From NCBI GenBank assembly GCA_025937785.1, contig JAICQQ010000001.1, positions 103,098-167,097 of the forward strand: a DNA stretch of 64,000 bases, read 5' to 3'. The stretch comes from Polyangiaceae bacterium (GTDB lineage: Bacteria; Myxococcota_A; Polyangia; Polyangiales; Polyangiaceae). Positions 52,618-61,681 of this stretch are shown one piece after another (positions within the stretch are counted from its first letter, which is position 1; each line of letters starts with the position of its first letter). The translations under genes and the position numbers were made by a program. Below the pieces are notes generated by a model. That model worked only from the letters and a program-made list of their open reading frames with translations. It had not been told where the DNA came from and searched no databases.

Positions 52618-53502
52618 CTATTCGAGGATCTCCTGGGTGCAGCGGTTGTCGACGCACACCGCCGAGCCCGAATCCGGGCAGGCGCCGCAGAGGGCATCGC
52701 ATGTGAACTCTGGGTAACACTCTGGCGGAATCGTGCGTGGCTCCGCCAAGGAGTACCAGCAGGCGTCGTCGTCGAGCGCGCGCCTGCTGATGACCTCCGG
52801 GCAACCGCAGCACTCGTGGGGCCGGTCCGCGAGCACGCAGTCAGCGTTTTGTTCGCAGAAGAGCGGATCGGGCAGACATTCGTAGCAACAACCGCCCATC
52901 AGGTCGCCGCGGACGAAGCCCTTTGCGCAAATGTCGTCCGGGCATGCGATTTCGACGCAGCCCACAGCGCCAGGTACGTCGGGCATACAGCCTGAGCAGC
53001 AAGCGCCGTCAGGCCGCGTGAAGCTTCGATCGGAGGCGCAATCGCTCGGGGGGCTGCACATCACGCCGTCGCACGAGGATTCCACGCACTGGGGGCAGCA
53101 GTGCCCGCTCACCGTTTCCATGCGGCCGTTGGGGCAATCGACGTCAGGGCACGCGATCTCGCTGCAGACGCAGACGGGGCAGCATTCGCCGGCGGGCACT
53201 TCCCAGTGTCCGTCATGACAGGGCAGGCCGCCGCACTCGACGCCGTTGCAATGGTTGCCCGTCGTTCCCGAAGTTGTCGCGGCGGCGACCGAGGTGACGG
53301 TGGTGACCGAGGCTGATGCCGTGGAGGCGCTCGTAGCGCCGCCCGAGGTCGATCCGGCTGTGGTTGGCCCAGCGCCGCCAGTACTATCCGCTCGTGTGCC
53401 AGCGCTTCCGTCGGTGCCGGAGCCTTCGCCGTTGAGCTCGGTGGTGCCGCCACAGCCGACGGCGAGCGCTGCGAACAACACGGGGATGACACGATGAAGC
53501 AT
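52618..53502 (-). CDS. Cysteine-rich lipoprotein, paralogue A
   Basis: 294 residues: lipobox (ALAVGC), a Ser/Thr/Gly-rich stalk (about 20-85), then about 36 Cys residues in repeating modules such as CPVCVCSEIACPDVDCPNG and GGCCYECLPDPLFCEQNADCVL. The final module contains ISRRALDDDACW. It is an extracellular disulfide-rich surface protein. It is the tandem paralogue of the next gene, 11 bases away on the same strand. Function unknown. Confidence 0.8.
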   Translation of the reverse strand: MLHRVIPVLFAALAVGCGGTTELNGEGSGTDGSAGTRADSTGGAGPTTAGSTSGGATSASTASASVTTVTSVAAATTSGTTGNHCNGVECGGLPCHDGHWEVPAGECCPVCVCSEIACPDVDCPNGRMETVSGHCCPQCVESSCDGVMCSPPSDCASDRSFTRPDGACCSGCMPDVPGAVGCVEIACPDDICAKGFVRGDLMGGCCYECLPDPLFCEQNADCVLADRPHECCGCPEVISRRALDDDACWYSLAEPRTIPPECYPEFTCDALCGACPDSGSAVCVDNRCTQEILE

Positions 53503-53513
53503 GGGTACCGCTC

Positions 53514-54248
53514 CTACTCGGGGAAGACCTCGATACAACGATAGTCGACGCAGATGGCCACGCCCGGTGCCGGGCATTCGCAGAGCGCGTCGCAAGTAGA
53601 GTCCGGATGACACGTCTCGGGAATGGCGCGCGGATCCGTCACCGCCCTCCAACACACGTCGTCGTCGAGCGCGCGCGTGCTGATGGCCTCAGCGCAGCCG
53701 CAGCAGGTGCGCGGTCGGACCGCCATCACGCAGTCCCCGTGGAACGCGCAGTACGCTGGGTCGGGTAAACACTCGGAGCAACAACCCCCCAGGTAGTCGC
53801 CCCGCACGTAGCCCAGGGGGCAATGGTTACCCGGCGGGCACGCGAGCTCTGGGCAAGACGCCGGCTCGTCTGGGATACAGCCCGAGCAGCATGCGCCGGC
53901 GGGCTTCGAATAGGTTCGCCCCTCGGGGCATTCCGTCGGGCCCGCGCACTGGACGTTCATGCACGCCGGCTGGGGGTCGACGCAGAAATTGTCCACGCAG
54001 TGGATGCCCGTGGTGCTCGAGGTGGTCGTGGAACTCGTGGAACTCGTGGAACTCGTGGAACTCGTGACGTTGGCGCTCACCCCGCCGCCCGATGTGGCTG
54101 CCGTCGTCGGCTCGGACCCGCCCCCGTCGCCCGTGCCGCCGCTGCCGCTGCCGTCGCCCTCGCCCTCGCTAGCATCACCGTTGAGCTCAGTGGCCCCTCC
54201 ACACCCCACGCTCAACGCGACAATGAAGACCCAGAGGGTTCGAAGCAT
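53514..54248 (-). CDS. Cysteine-rich lipoprotein, paralogue B
   Basis: 244 residues with the same plan as paralogue A: lipobox (ALSVGC), a Ser/Thr stalk with a four-copy 9-bp repeat, and Cys-rich modules (GGCCSECLPDPAYCAFHGDCVM, CCGCAEAISTRALDDDVCW, CHPDSTCDALC). It lacks one Cys-rich module of A. The pair arose by tandem duplication and probably has a surface role. Confidence 0.8.
   Translation of the reverse strand: MLRTLWVFIVALSVGCGGATELNGDASEGEGDGSGSGGTGDGGGSEPTTAATSGGGVSANVTSSTSSTSSTSSTTTSSTTGIHCVDNFCVDPQPACMNVQCAGPTECPEGRTYSKPAGACCSGCIPDEPASCPELACPPGNHCPLGYVRGDYLGGCCSECLPDPAYCAFHGDCVMAVRPRTCCGCAEAISTRALDDDVCWRAVTDPRAIPETCHPDSTCDALCECPAPGVAICVDYRCIEVFPE
54027..54067. repeat. Four-copy 9-bp tandem repeat in the lipoprotein stalk
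   Basis: CGTGGAACT is repeated four times (54027-54062), plus a partial fifth. On the minus strand it encodes Ser-Ser-Thr units of the stalk. It could change length by slippage without a frameshift. Confidence 0.85.
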
Positions 54249-54388
54249 GGATGACTCCCCGATGTCGCTCATGGTGCAATCCGCGTGCCGTGTGCTTGGC
54301 GGCCTGTTTGAGCTGGGCAGCGTCCAGCCGCCGGCTCAAGCTGTGCCAAATCCGGAAAGCCGCGCCAGGCGGGACGTCCGCCCGCTGC

Positions 54389-54706
54389 TCACCTGGGATC
54401 TTCGGTTTTTCGTGTCATGTGGCGCTGTTCGATGCGCCGCGACTCGTCGACCAAGCGCTCGAAGATGCGCCGCGCGGTTTCCCCGTCGAGCGGGGGCTTG
54501 GCGGCCCGCGCCAGCCGCTCGAGCAGCTGCCGCTCGCGTTCGGGATCGTAGACGTGCATGCCGCGCGCCCGTTTGTAGTCGCCCACCTGGAGCACCACGC
54601 GAATTCGCGCGGCGACCAGTTCGAGGATCTGTTCGTCGAGCGCGTCGATCTCACGGCGCATGGCCAGGAAGGCTGGGTCTGTCACGGGCGGGGCGTCGGG
54701 CGGCAT
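54389..54706 (-). CDS. Chorismate mutase, AroQ class
   Basis: 105 residues, all helical: FLAMRREIDALDEQILELVAARI, VGDYKRARGMHVYDPERERQLLERLA and IFERLVDESRRIEQR. The Arg/Lys/Glu residues of the AroQ active site are visible. It converts chorismate to prephenate for Phe/Tyr synthesis. Stand-alone type. Its start (54706) is 3 bases from the stop of the upstream von Willebrand A gene, so the two are co-transcribed, although their functions are unrelated. Confidence 0.9.
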   Translation of the reverse strand: MPPDAPPVTDPAFLAMRREIDALDEQILELVAARIRVVLQVGDYKRARGMHVYDPERERQLLERLARAAKPPLDGETARRIFERLVDESRRIEQRHMTRKTEDPR

Positions 54707-54708
54707 GA

Positions 54709-55938
54709 CTACTTGATGATGGTGGGACAACCTGCGACCACTTGCAGCTGGGTCACGCCGCCGCTGAGTAGCACATTGCAGGCGTCGCCGTTGAGCTCGA
54801 TCAGCGTGTCCCCCGCGGAAGACCAGCCGTTCTCGGCGTCGAAATCCACAGGATCGTTGTCGAAATACACGTTCATCAGTTTGGGGTCCGGTGGCGCACC
54901 CGCGAGGTTGATGCTGCAGTCGAGGCTCACTTCACTGCCGATCGAAGCTAGGCTGCCGACGAGGTCCGCCGCGTCGCGCACCGAATAGTAGCTGGTTTCG
55001 CCAGAGTCACGGGCGGTGCCGCCCGCAGTCGCTAAGCCGTCGAGGACCCCGGCGTAGGTTTCGCTGCCGGGCATTCCGACGACATAGGTGCGCACGCCGA
55101 GCTCCGCGAGCTCCTGAACGACGCGCTCGCTCTGGTTGTCGTCGATGCAATTGCCTTCCGCGCCCGGACCGAGCAGCTCTGGGTCGCAACAGTCGAGGTC
55201 CTCTCCGCACACCCCACCGTCGAAGGATTGCCGTTCGAGATTCGGAATGCAGGCGTCGGCGTCGCAGCGTGCGCTCGGATTGCAGTTCGGGGCGCCGTCC
55301 GTGATCAAAATCACCGCGGGTCGCGGCCGTAGGGCCAACAGGGTCGGAGTCAGCGCGCCGAGCGTCGACGAGATCGGGCTGCCGCCTTCCGCTTGGCGAA
55401 AGCCAATGCTGTCGAGGAACCGCCCCAGCACCGGTCCATACTCGTCCTCGGCACAGAGCGGCAGATCCCCCTCGGTGACCGGGAATACCTGCGTCCCCAC
55501 GGCGCACGCGTTGCTGCCAGCCGAGTCGTCGGGAAAAACGGCGGCGCCGTAGCGGATCCGGTGCCCAATCTCAATCAGCAAGTCTCTGAGTGCGTACTTC
55601 GCGCTCAGGAGTTTGCTGCTGCCCGTTCCCTCGAAGGCTTCGCGCATGCTGCCCGACCCGTCGAGTACGAAGTAGACGCTGGGCTTCTCCGTGAGCACCT
55701 GAAACACCTCGTTGCCGCAGAAGCCGGCCGCCTCGGGTGGTGGTGGTGCGGCGCAGGGGTCCGGATCGATGTCGAGGCCTCCCGTGCCTCCGCTGCCTGC
55801 GTCGCTGCTGCCGTCCGCAGCCCCCTGGAGCGGCGGTCGCGTGTCTGAGCCGCAACCCACCACGGCCCCGAACACGGTCGTGGCGCTGACCCATATCGCC
55901 GCAGAATAAAAGGGGCGCACGATCTCGGAGCATAGCAC
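54709..55938 (-). CDS. Von Willebrand factor A domain lipoprotein
   Basis: 409 residues: lipobox (AVVGC), Gly/Asp-rich linker, and a VWA domain (about 65-330) with the metal-binding D-x-S-x-S in FVLDGSGSMRE and the ITDGAPN strand. A Cys-rich insert (CNPSARCDADACIPNL, CGEDLDCCDPELLG) may bind through disulfides. The C-terminal 70 residues are beta-rich. It probably binds a protein partner at the cell surface. GTG starts at 55938 or 55920 are possible; the first has a GGAG at good distance. Confidence 0.85.
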   Translation of the reverse strand: MLCSEIVRPFYSAAIWVSATTVFGAVVGCGSDTRPPLQGAADGSSDAGSGGTGGLDIDPDPCAAPPPPEAAGFCGNEVFQVLTEKPSVYFVLDGSGSMREAFEGTGSSKLLSAKYALRDLLIEIGHRIRYGAAVFPDDSAGSNACAVGTQVFPVTEGDLPLCAEDEYGPVLGRFLDSIGFRQAEGGSPISSTLGALTPTLLALRPRPAVILITDGAPNCNPSARCDADACIPNLERQSFDGGVCGEDLDCCDPELLGPGAEGNCIDDNQSERVVQELAELGVRTYVVGMPGSETYAGVLDGLATAGGTARDSGETSYYSVRDAADLVGSLASIGSEVSLDCSINLAGAPPDPKLMNVYFDNDPVDFDAENGWSSAGDTLIELNGDACNVLLSGGVTQLQVVAGCPTIIK

Positions 55939-56018
55939 TCGGGCGCTCCGGCGGGGCCCAAGCTCGGCAGTGTGCGTTTGCGCACAGCGTAAGCCCTCGA
56001 GAGGGGTATGGTTCCGTC

Positions 56019-58952
56019 GTGAAGCGCGCAGGTCCGCTCGACACCTTGATCGCGGTGATCGCGGCGTTGGCCTGCGCGATCGTGGCGTTGGGTCTCGCCG
56101 ACACGCCACGCGAGCCGATTTCGACGGCACCTCCGGTCGAGCTCCCGACCGGGATCCCGCGCGACGCCGAGGTGACGGTGGTCGCCGAGGACGCCGAGGG
56201 CCGGCCCCTCGCCGGGGTCATGATCGTGGCCTTCTGGCGTCACGGCGACGAGTTCTTCTGGGCCGGCAAGCGCCGCACCACGCGCGACGGGACGGCACAC
56301 TTTGCCGGGCTGCCCCGCGGTGTGTTCTGGCTGATCGCCGAGACGGCAGGGCATCGCCGCACCTCGACCGAGCTCACGTTGTCGGATGCGCCACGCGAGG
56401 CCCGTGTGCGCCTGGGCCCAGCATCGCTTTTGAACGTGCGCATCACGGACGAAGCCGGTGCCGCCGTCGAGCAGGCGACGGTGCTGGTCGAAGACATCGA
56501 CCCGCTGCCTCACGGCGGGCTAACGAGCGCCCAGGGCGACGTCCGCTTCGAGCGCCTGGGACCGCCTCCATGGAACGTGCGCGTGTCAGCGCAAGGCTTT
56601 GCCACCGAGCGGCGGGAACTCGCCGAAGACGCTACCATCACGCTGCGACGCCTAGGGGGGATGAGCGTGCATGTCGTGTCGGCCGACGGCGCGCCGGCGC
56701 CCGGCGCTACGGTGGTGATTTCGGGAGCGCGCTTGTGGCCAGCGCGCAAGACCACGGCCGACGCTGCGGGTATCGCCACCATTACCGGCCTTTTATCCGG
56801 AGCTTACGACCTGAGCGCCACGCGCGGGAATCAGGTCTCGCAGACGTTGTTCGGCTTTCCGCTCGCCGAAGGCCGCCACGACGAAGTCACGTTGATGCTC
56901 GGACCGGGCCGCACGATCCGCGTCAGCGTGGTCGATGGCGAGGAGGTGGATGCGGCACCTGTAGCGGACGCTGACGTGGTGCTGGTCGAAGGCGGCCTCG
57001 GCTCGTTTCCCTTTCGCGGGCGTACGGACGCGCGCGGCGAGGTCTCGCTCGGTCCGTTGCCCCTGGGTCCGGCAGCGGTGTCGGCGCGGGCCAGCGGTTT
57101 CGTCGCGAGATCCGGGGTTCAGGTGCCGCCGGACGTCGACAACGTGCGTGTGGGGCTGCTGCGCGGCGGTACGCTGACGGGAACCGTCGTTGACGCCGAC
57201 GGTTACCCCATCGTGGGAGCGAGCATCGAAGTGATCGGCTCGGACGTGTTCGGCCTGCCGGTTGCGGAGTCTCCGTTCCTGATGAACTTCAACCGCGTGC
57301 ACTTCAACTGGGGGCTCTCCGGGCCGGTGGCGCTAGTTCCCGCCGGTGAGCTCGGCGTCATGCCGGGCCCGGTGCCGCCGATTCCTGGCGCGGCTGTGTT
57401 TGCTCTGCCTGATGCGCCAGGTGTGCGCACGGCGACCGAGGCCGTCGACCCCTGGGTCACGCGGGGCAACGGCGAATTTAGCGCCTTTCCGGTCACCCCC
57501 GGCCGCCTGCGTGCGCTCGTGCGTCACCCCGACTTCGTCGAGACCCTGTCGAACGAGGTCACGTTGGCACCGGGCGGCCGTGCGCACGTGCGCGTCGAGC
57601 TCTTCCGCGGCGGCACGCTCGAAGGACGGGTCAAAGATCATCGCGACTTTCCCGTGGCGGGCGCGAGCGTCGAGCTCCGGGCGCTGAAGGGCACCTACGA
57701 ACGCTTCGCCATCAGCGCCCACGACGGCAGCTTCGCGTTCGCGGCCGTACCCAAGCAGGTCGTGGTGTCGGTGGCGCGTCCGGAAGAGCCCGGGCGCACC
57801 CTGCTGCGCGAACATCTCGAGGTAACGGAGGGCAAGCGCACCGAGATGGTACTAGTACTCCCCGAGCCGCGCGAGAGTGTGTCGATTCGGGTGACGGGAC
57901 CTCAGGACGAACCGGTGGCGCTGGCTCAAGTCACCGTGGCATGTCTCGACCCGAGCGTGCCGCGGCGCGAGACCTCGTTCACCGGTGACGATGGCCGGGT
58001 CACGCTGCCCGATCTCGGCGGCTTGCCGCTCGAGCTCAGCGTCGAGGCCATGGGCTTCGCGCCTACGCGGCTGCAGGTGTCCTCCGCCCCCCCCGAGGTG
58101 AAGGTCGCGCTCGCGCCTGGCGTGATGCTCAGCGGACGGGTCACCGGCGTGAGGGGGCGCTTCCCCGTCGTGTCGGCGCAGGTCACGCTGATCGTCGCGG
58201 GCCAGCGGCACATGACTCTCACCGGCGAGGCCGGTCAGTTCAGCTTCGAACACGTCCCGGTCGGCGAAGCCCGGGTGACCGTCGAGCACGCCGAGTACGC
58301 CAGCGTCTCACTGCCGATCCGCGTCGCCGAAACCGGGCGGTCCGATCGCCCCCAGGAGCTGGAGGCCATCGATCTCGCGGCGCCGGGGAGCGCTTCGGGT
58401 GTAGTCGTCGACGCCGGCGGCGCGCCGGTGGCCGGGGCGCGAGTCGCGGTCGGCTTCGTCCCCGCGTATCTGCCCGCAGGAGCGCTGCCGGCAGGCGTCG
58501 CGACCAGCGACGCGTCCGGCAAATTCGTGCTCGCTGGCCTCGCTCCCGGTGCGGTCGAGCTCGGCGCCTATCAGCCCGACGTGGGCCGCGGCAGGGTCAC
58601 GGTGAGCGTGGACAGTGATCGCGAGACTCGCGACATCGTGCTGCGACTGGATCAGCGCGCCGAGTCGGGCCCGTCGAACGGCCAGGGCAACCTGGCGCTG
58701 ACCCTGGGCGAACAAGGCGCAGCGGTGCGGCTCGCGGTGGTCGTCGTCAGCGTGGCAGCAGGCAGCGAAGCCGAGCGCAGCGGCGTCGCGCCGGGCGACC
58801 AGCTGATCAGCGTCGACGGCCAGCCTGCGCAGGACATGGTCGAGGCGCGCTCGCTGCTTTCGGGCCCCGTGGGCTCCCACGTCGTGGTCGACGTCCTGCG
58901 CGCCGGCAAGCGCTTGACGCTGACGATCGCGCGCGAGCAGGTGCGGCGTTGA
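56019..58952 (+). CDS. Carboxypeptidase-regulatory-repeat protein with a PDZ domain
   Basis: 977 residues. An N-terminal membrane anchor or signal (about 8-27) precedes a long array of about nine carboxypeptidase-regulatory-like (beta-sandwich, DGxPVxGAxV) repeats, and a C-terminal PDZ domain (about 895-975: VVVSVAAGSEAERSGVAPGDQLISVDGQPA). It probably stays outside the inner membrane as an adhesive or scaffolding protein. PDZ presence suggests binding to a C-terminal peptide of a partner. GTG start at 56019. Confidence 0.82.
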   Translation: MKRAGPLDTLIAVIAALACAIVALGLADTPREPISTAPPVELPTGIPRDAEVTVVAEDAEGRPLAGVMIVAFWRHGDEFFWAGKRRTTRDGTAHFAGLPRGVFWLIAETAGHRRTSTELTLSDAPREARVRLGPASLLNVRITDEAGAAVEQATVLVEDIDPLPHGGLTSAQGDVRFERLGPPPWNVRVSAQGFATERRELAEDATITLRRLGGMSVHVVSADGAPAPGATVVISGARLWPARKTTADAAGIATITGLLSGAYDLSATRGNQVSQTLFGFPLAEGRHDEVTLMLGPGRTIRVSVVDGEEVDAAPVADADVVLVEGGLGSFPFRGRTDARGEVSLGPLPLGPAAVSARASGFVARSGVQVPPDVDNVRVGLLRGGTLTGTVVDADGYPIVGASIEVIGSDVFGLPVAESPFLMNFNRVHFNWGLSGPVALVPAGELGVMPGPVPPIPGAAVFALPDAPGVRTATEAVDPWVTRGNGEFSAFPVTPGRLRALVRHPDFVETLSNEVTLAPGGRAHVRVELFRGGTLEGRVKDHRDFPVAGASVELRALKGTYERFAISAHDGSFAFAAVPKQVVVSVARPEEPGRTLLREHLEVTEGKRTEMVLVLPEPRESVSIRVTGPQDEPVALAQVTVACLDPSVPRRETSFTGDDGRVTLPDLGGLPLELSVEAMGFAPTRLQVSSAPPEVKVALAPGVMLSGRVTGVRGRFPVVSAQVTLIVAGQRHMTLTGEAGQFSFEHVPVGEARVTVEHAEYASVSLPIRVAETGRSDRPQELEAIDLAAPGSASGVVVDAGGAPVAGARVAVGFVPAYLPAGALPAGVATSDASGKFVLAGLAPGAVELGAYQPDVGRGRVTVSVDSDRETRDIVLRLDQRAESGPSNGQGNLALTLGEQGAAVRLAVVVVSVAAGSEAERSGVAPGDQLISVDGQPAQDMVEARSLLSGPVGSHVVVDVLRAGKRLTLTIAREQVRR

Positions 58953-58977
58953 GCCGTCGTTGCTAGATCAAGTCGCG

Positions 58978-60009
58978 ATGGCCCGGTCTCGATCCCGTGA
59001 ACCAGAGGTCCTGGCGGCAGCGCGCCGCGGAGACCGTGCTGCCTTCGACGAACTGGTCGCGGAGTATCGCTCGTCGCTGCACGCGCACTGCTACCGCCTG
59101 CTCGGATCGGTGTCGGACGCAGAAGACGCGCTGCAAGAGGCGCTGCTCGGCGCGTGGCATGGCTTGGCGGGGTTCGAGGAACGCAGCTCGTTGCGCTCGT
59201 GGCTTTATGCGATCGCGACGCACGCCGCGTTGCGCCTGGCCGCGAAGCGACCGAGCCGCGTCGTGCCCCTCGATCGGTTCCCGGCAGCTGATCCGCGCGC
59301 AGACGTCGGTGCGCTGCAGCCGGAAATTCCCTGGCTCGAGCTTTACGCCGAGCCGCGCTACGCGTTGGAGCACGCGGCGTTCGAGTCCACGCCCGAGGCG
59401 CGCTATTCGGCCAGCGAGAGCATCGAGCTCGCCTTCGTGGCTGCGCTCCAGCACCTCCCCCCCAATCAGCGGGCCGTATTGTTGCTACGCGAGGTGCTCG
59501 GCTTCAGTGCAGATGAAACCGCGCGCACGTTCGAAACGAGCCTGCAGTCCGTGAACAGCGCGTTGCAGCGTGCGCACAAGACGCTCGCGAGCAAGTTGCC
59601 GGCCGTCTCGCAGGAACGACTACGCAGCGACCTCGGAGACCAAGCCTTTCGCGAACTGGTCGAGCGCTTCGTGGCGGCGTGGCAGCGCGCCGACGTCGAC
59701 GGCATCGTCTCCATGCTGACCGAGGACGTGACCTTCACCATGCCGCCGCTCGCCGCGTGGTTCAGCGGGCGCGAAGCCGTGCGCACATTCTTCGAGGCGC
59801 AAGTATTCGCGCGCAAGTGGCGCTTCTTCCCCACGCGCGCGAACGGGCAGCCCGGACTGGCCTGCTACATGTGGGACGAAGCCAGTCAGAGCTACCCGCT
59901 CTCCGTCATCAACGTGTTTACGTTCAGGCGCGATCGCGTCGTAGGAATCGCGGCCTTTCTCGATCCTGCCTGGCTCCAGGGCTCCGGACTGCCACCTCGC
60001 GCAATTTGA
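58978..60009 (+). CDS. ECF sigma factor with a SnoaL-like C-terminal domain
   Basis: 343 residues. Region 2 (VLAAARRGDRAAFDELVAEYRSSLHAHCYRLLGSVSDAEDALQEALLGAW) and region 4 (LAFVAALQHLPPNQRAVLLLREVLGFSADETARTF) are clear. The extra C-terminal domain (about 220-340) resembles NTF2/SnoaL (FVAAWQRADVDGIVSMLTEDVTFTMPP). This is the SigG/ECF-with-SnoaL group, often regulated by its own tail rather than by an anti-sigma factor; none is adjacent. ATG at 58978. Confidence 0.9.
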   Translation: MARSRSREPEVLAAARRGDRAAFDELVAEYRSSLHAHCYRLLGSVSDAEDALQEALLGAWHGLAGFEERSSLRSWLYAIATHAALRLAAKRPSRVVPLDRFPAADPRADVGALQPEIPWLELYAEPRYALEHAAFESTPEARYSASESIELAFVAALQHLPPNQRAVLLLREVLGFSADETARTFETSLQSVNSALQRAHKTLASKLPAVSQERLRSDLGDQAFRELVERFVAAWQRADVDGIVSMLTEDVTFTMPPLAAWFSGREAVRTFFEAQVFARKWRFFPTRANGQPGLACYMWDEASQSYPLSVINVFTFRRDRVVGIAAFLDPAWLQGSGLPPRAI

Positions 60010-60020
60010 CTTCGCTGCCG

Positions 60021-60824
60021 TCAGCCCACTACTGAGCCGCACGACACGTTGAGCGTCGTCGCGGTCAGCGCTCCGGCGCCGGGGGACGCCACGAACGCGG
60101 CCGTGCGGGCGATCTCGTCGAGCTTGGCGGGGCGCTTCAAGAGCGCATCTTGCCCCGGGGGAGTGCGCGCGAGCATCTCGTCGAACGAGAGCCCCAGTCG
60201 CCGAGCGACCGCTTCGAACACGGTGCGGGCGTGCGAGCCTCGCTCGACTGTTTCTGGCATGAAGTCGGGCCGTAGGCACACGACGCGCGCGCCGGCGGCG
60301 CCGAGCTCACACGAGAGTTGTCGCGTGAAGCACTCGGTCGCTGCACAAGCCATCGCGAAGCCGAGCACGCCCTGGTACGCGCGGTTCGCGCCCGGGGTCG
60401 ACAGCGTGATGAGCACTCCGCTCTGCTGCTTTGCGAAGAGCTCAGCCGCCGCTTTCCCGATCGTGAACTGCGCGCGCGCGTAGCCGGCGATGGGGGTCAT
60501 GAACTCTTCCAGCGACAGCTCGAGCAACGGCTTGCCCTGCACGTGCAGGAGGCCGACGGCGTTGACCACGATGTCGAGCGCTCCGGATTCGGTCGCCACT
60601 GCACGCGCGTGCTGCGTGACCGCCGCTGCGTCGAGGGCATCCACCACCGCGACCCGAGCGGTCCCGCCGTCGCGGGCGATTTCCTGAGCGACTGCGTCGA
60701 GCTTCGCGCGGGTGCGCCCAGCGAGGTGCACGACCGCGCCGTCGCGCGCGAACTGACGCGCGATGGCGCCCCCGATGGCTCCACCACCCCCATACACTGC
60801 GGCGACCTGACCTTTGAGTAGCAT
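60021..60824 (-). CDS. Divergent SDR-fold oxidoreductase-like protein
   Basis: 267 residues with a Rossmann nucleotide site (VYGGGGAIGGAIARQFARDGA) and the SDR sequence order (NAVGLLHVQ). In place of the usual Tyr-x-x-x-Lys it has GFAMACAATE, so the catalytic Tyr and Lys look replaced by Phe and Cys. Similar sequences occur in other bacteria, so this is a real subfamily rather than a sequencing error. It faces the sigma-factor gene tail to tail with 11 bases between stops. Confidence 0.85.
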   Translation of the reverse strand: MLLKGQVAAVYGGGGAIGGAIARQFARDGAVVHLAGRTRAKLDAVAQEIARDGGTARVAVVDALDAAAVTQHARAVATESGALDIVVNAVGLLHVQGKPLLELSLEEFMTPIAGYARAQFTIGKAAAELFAKQQSGVLITLSTPGANRAYQGVLGFAMACAATECFTRQLSCELGAAGARVVCLRPDFMPETVERGSHARTVFEAVARRLGLSFDEMLARTPPGQDALLKRPAKLDEIARTAAFVASPGAGALTATTLNVSCGSVVG

Positions 60825-60960
60825 CGCGAATCTCCTTGAAAATGGGTTCGAGGGCCGCGCGCAGCTCGAGCTGCCGCGCGGCTTTCGCAATGGAGAGTCC
60901 GCGGGTCGCACAAACTCATCGCTCCACGAATGATTTTTCCGGGCTGGGCTTGGTGCCGTC

Positions 60961-61194
60961 TCAACGTGAGCGCGCCGCAGCTTTCGTGCGCTGAACCCAC
61001 GTGGCGAGCGCGAGCGCCTCCGCCTCGCTCAATCGGTCCGCGAATGTCGGCATGGCGGTTCCGGGTCGAAATCGTTCCGGGTGCAAGATCCAGGCAGCGA
61101 CATCGGCGGCCGGCCGAGCGTTGGCGCGGCCGCGTCGGTCTTCGTACGGGCGCCCCAGGCCCGCGAGGGTGCGTGGTACGGGGTGAGTCGCGCG
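60961..61194 (-). pseudogene. C-terminal remnant of a c-type cytochrome
   Basis: On the minus strand an open stretch of about 77 codons has no start but ends with ADVAAWILHPERFRPGTAMP and TFADRLSEAEALALATWVQR, the usual C-terminal end of cytochrome c (methionine ligand region GTAMP). An in-frame TAG at 61195-61197 lies upstream, and a heme CxxCH motif is not found in any frame nearby. It is probably a decayed gene. Confidence 0.6.
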
Positions 61195-61331
61195 CTAGAC
61201 GGACCCTATCCGCAGTAACGCAGCGCGGTGCGAGACGCGCGTCACACCTGCCGCTCCGCGCGCCGACATTCTCTTCACAACACTGGCAGCGCTGTCAGGT
61301 CGATTGGCACACGGCGCCTCTATTGACGCGG

Positions 61332-61487
61332 CTATCGGATGGAATCGAAGTCTTCTTTGGGTTCCGCTCGATCGCCCTTGCCCAGCAGCAGGAACAGCAT
61401 GGGAACCACGCTCATGCTGATCACCAGCGTGGCCACGATCTTCACCAGCGAAACCAGTCCAGCTTCGTACATTGCGGGTCCAACCAT
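61332..61487 (-). CDS. Small single-pass membrane protein
   Basis: About 51 residues with one long membrane helix (VSLVKIVATLVISMSVVPMLFLLLG) followed by an acidic tail (KGDRAEPKEDFDSIR). Family not recognised. The start is uncertain (61487, or 61550 for a longer form). Confidence 0.5.
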   Translation of the reverse strand: MVGPAMYEAGLVSLVKIVATLVISMSVVPMLFLLLGKGDRAEPKEDFDSIR

Positions 61488-61568
61488 ACGTACGTCGGTT
61501 GCAGCGGGCAACCGGGGACGCCGGGCAAAGCGACGGAAGAGTCCGCGCACGAAGGTGCCAGTTAAGAC

Positions 61569-61596
61569 TTGGAAATTATTAAATATTATTGTTGGA
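61569..61596. promoter_or_regulatory. AT-rich tract upstream of a receiver gene
   Basis: The stretch ACTTGGAAATTATTAAATAT and its continuation to 61596 are almost entirely A/T in a strongly G/C-rich window. It lies about 90 bases before the start of the receiver gene and is a likely promoter, UP-element or bending site. Confidence 0.4.
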
Positions 61597-61681
61597 TGGC
61601 GCTCGCGATGGGGCAGGATTGCAGTGACGGTAAAATAGGCAATGACCTGGTCGGCCTAGTTTTTGCTGAGGACCTTGCGTC

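Noticed and set aside
61001..61186. Small plus-strand frame of 61 codons
   Set aside because: It is the opposite strand of the cytochrome c remnant.
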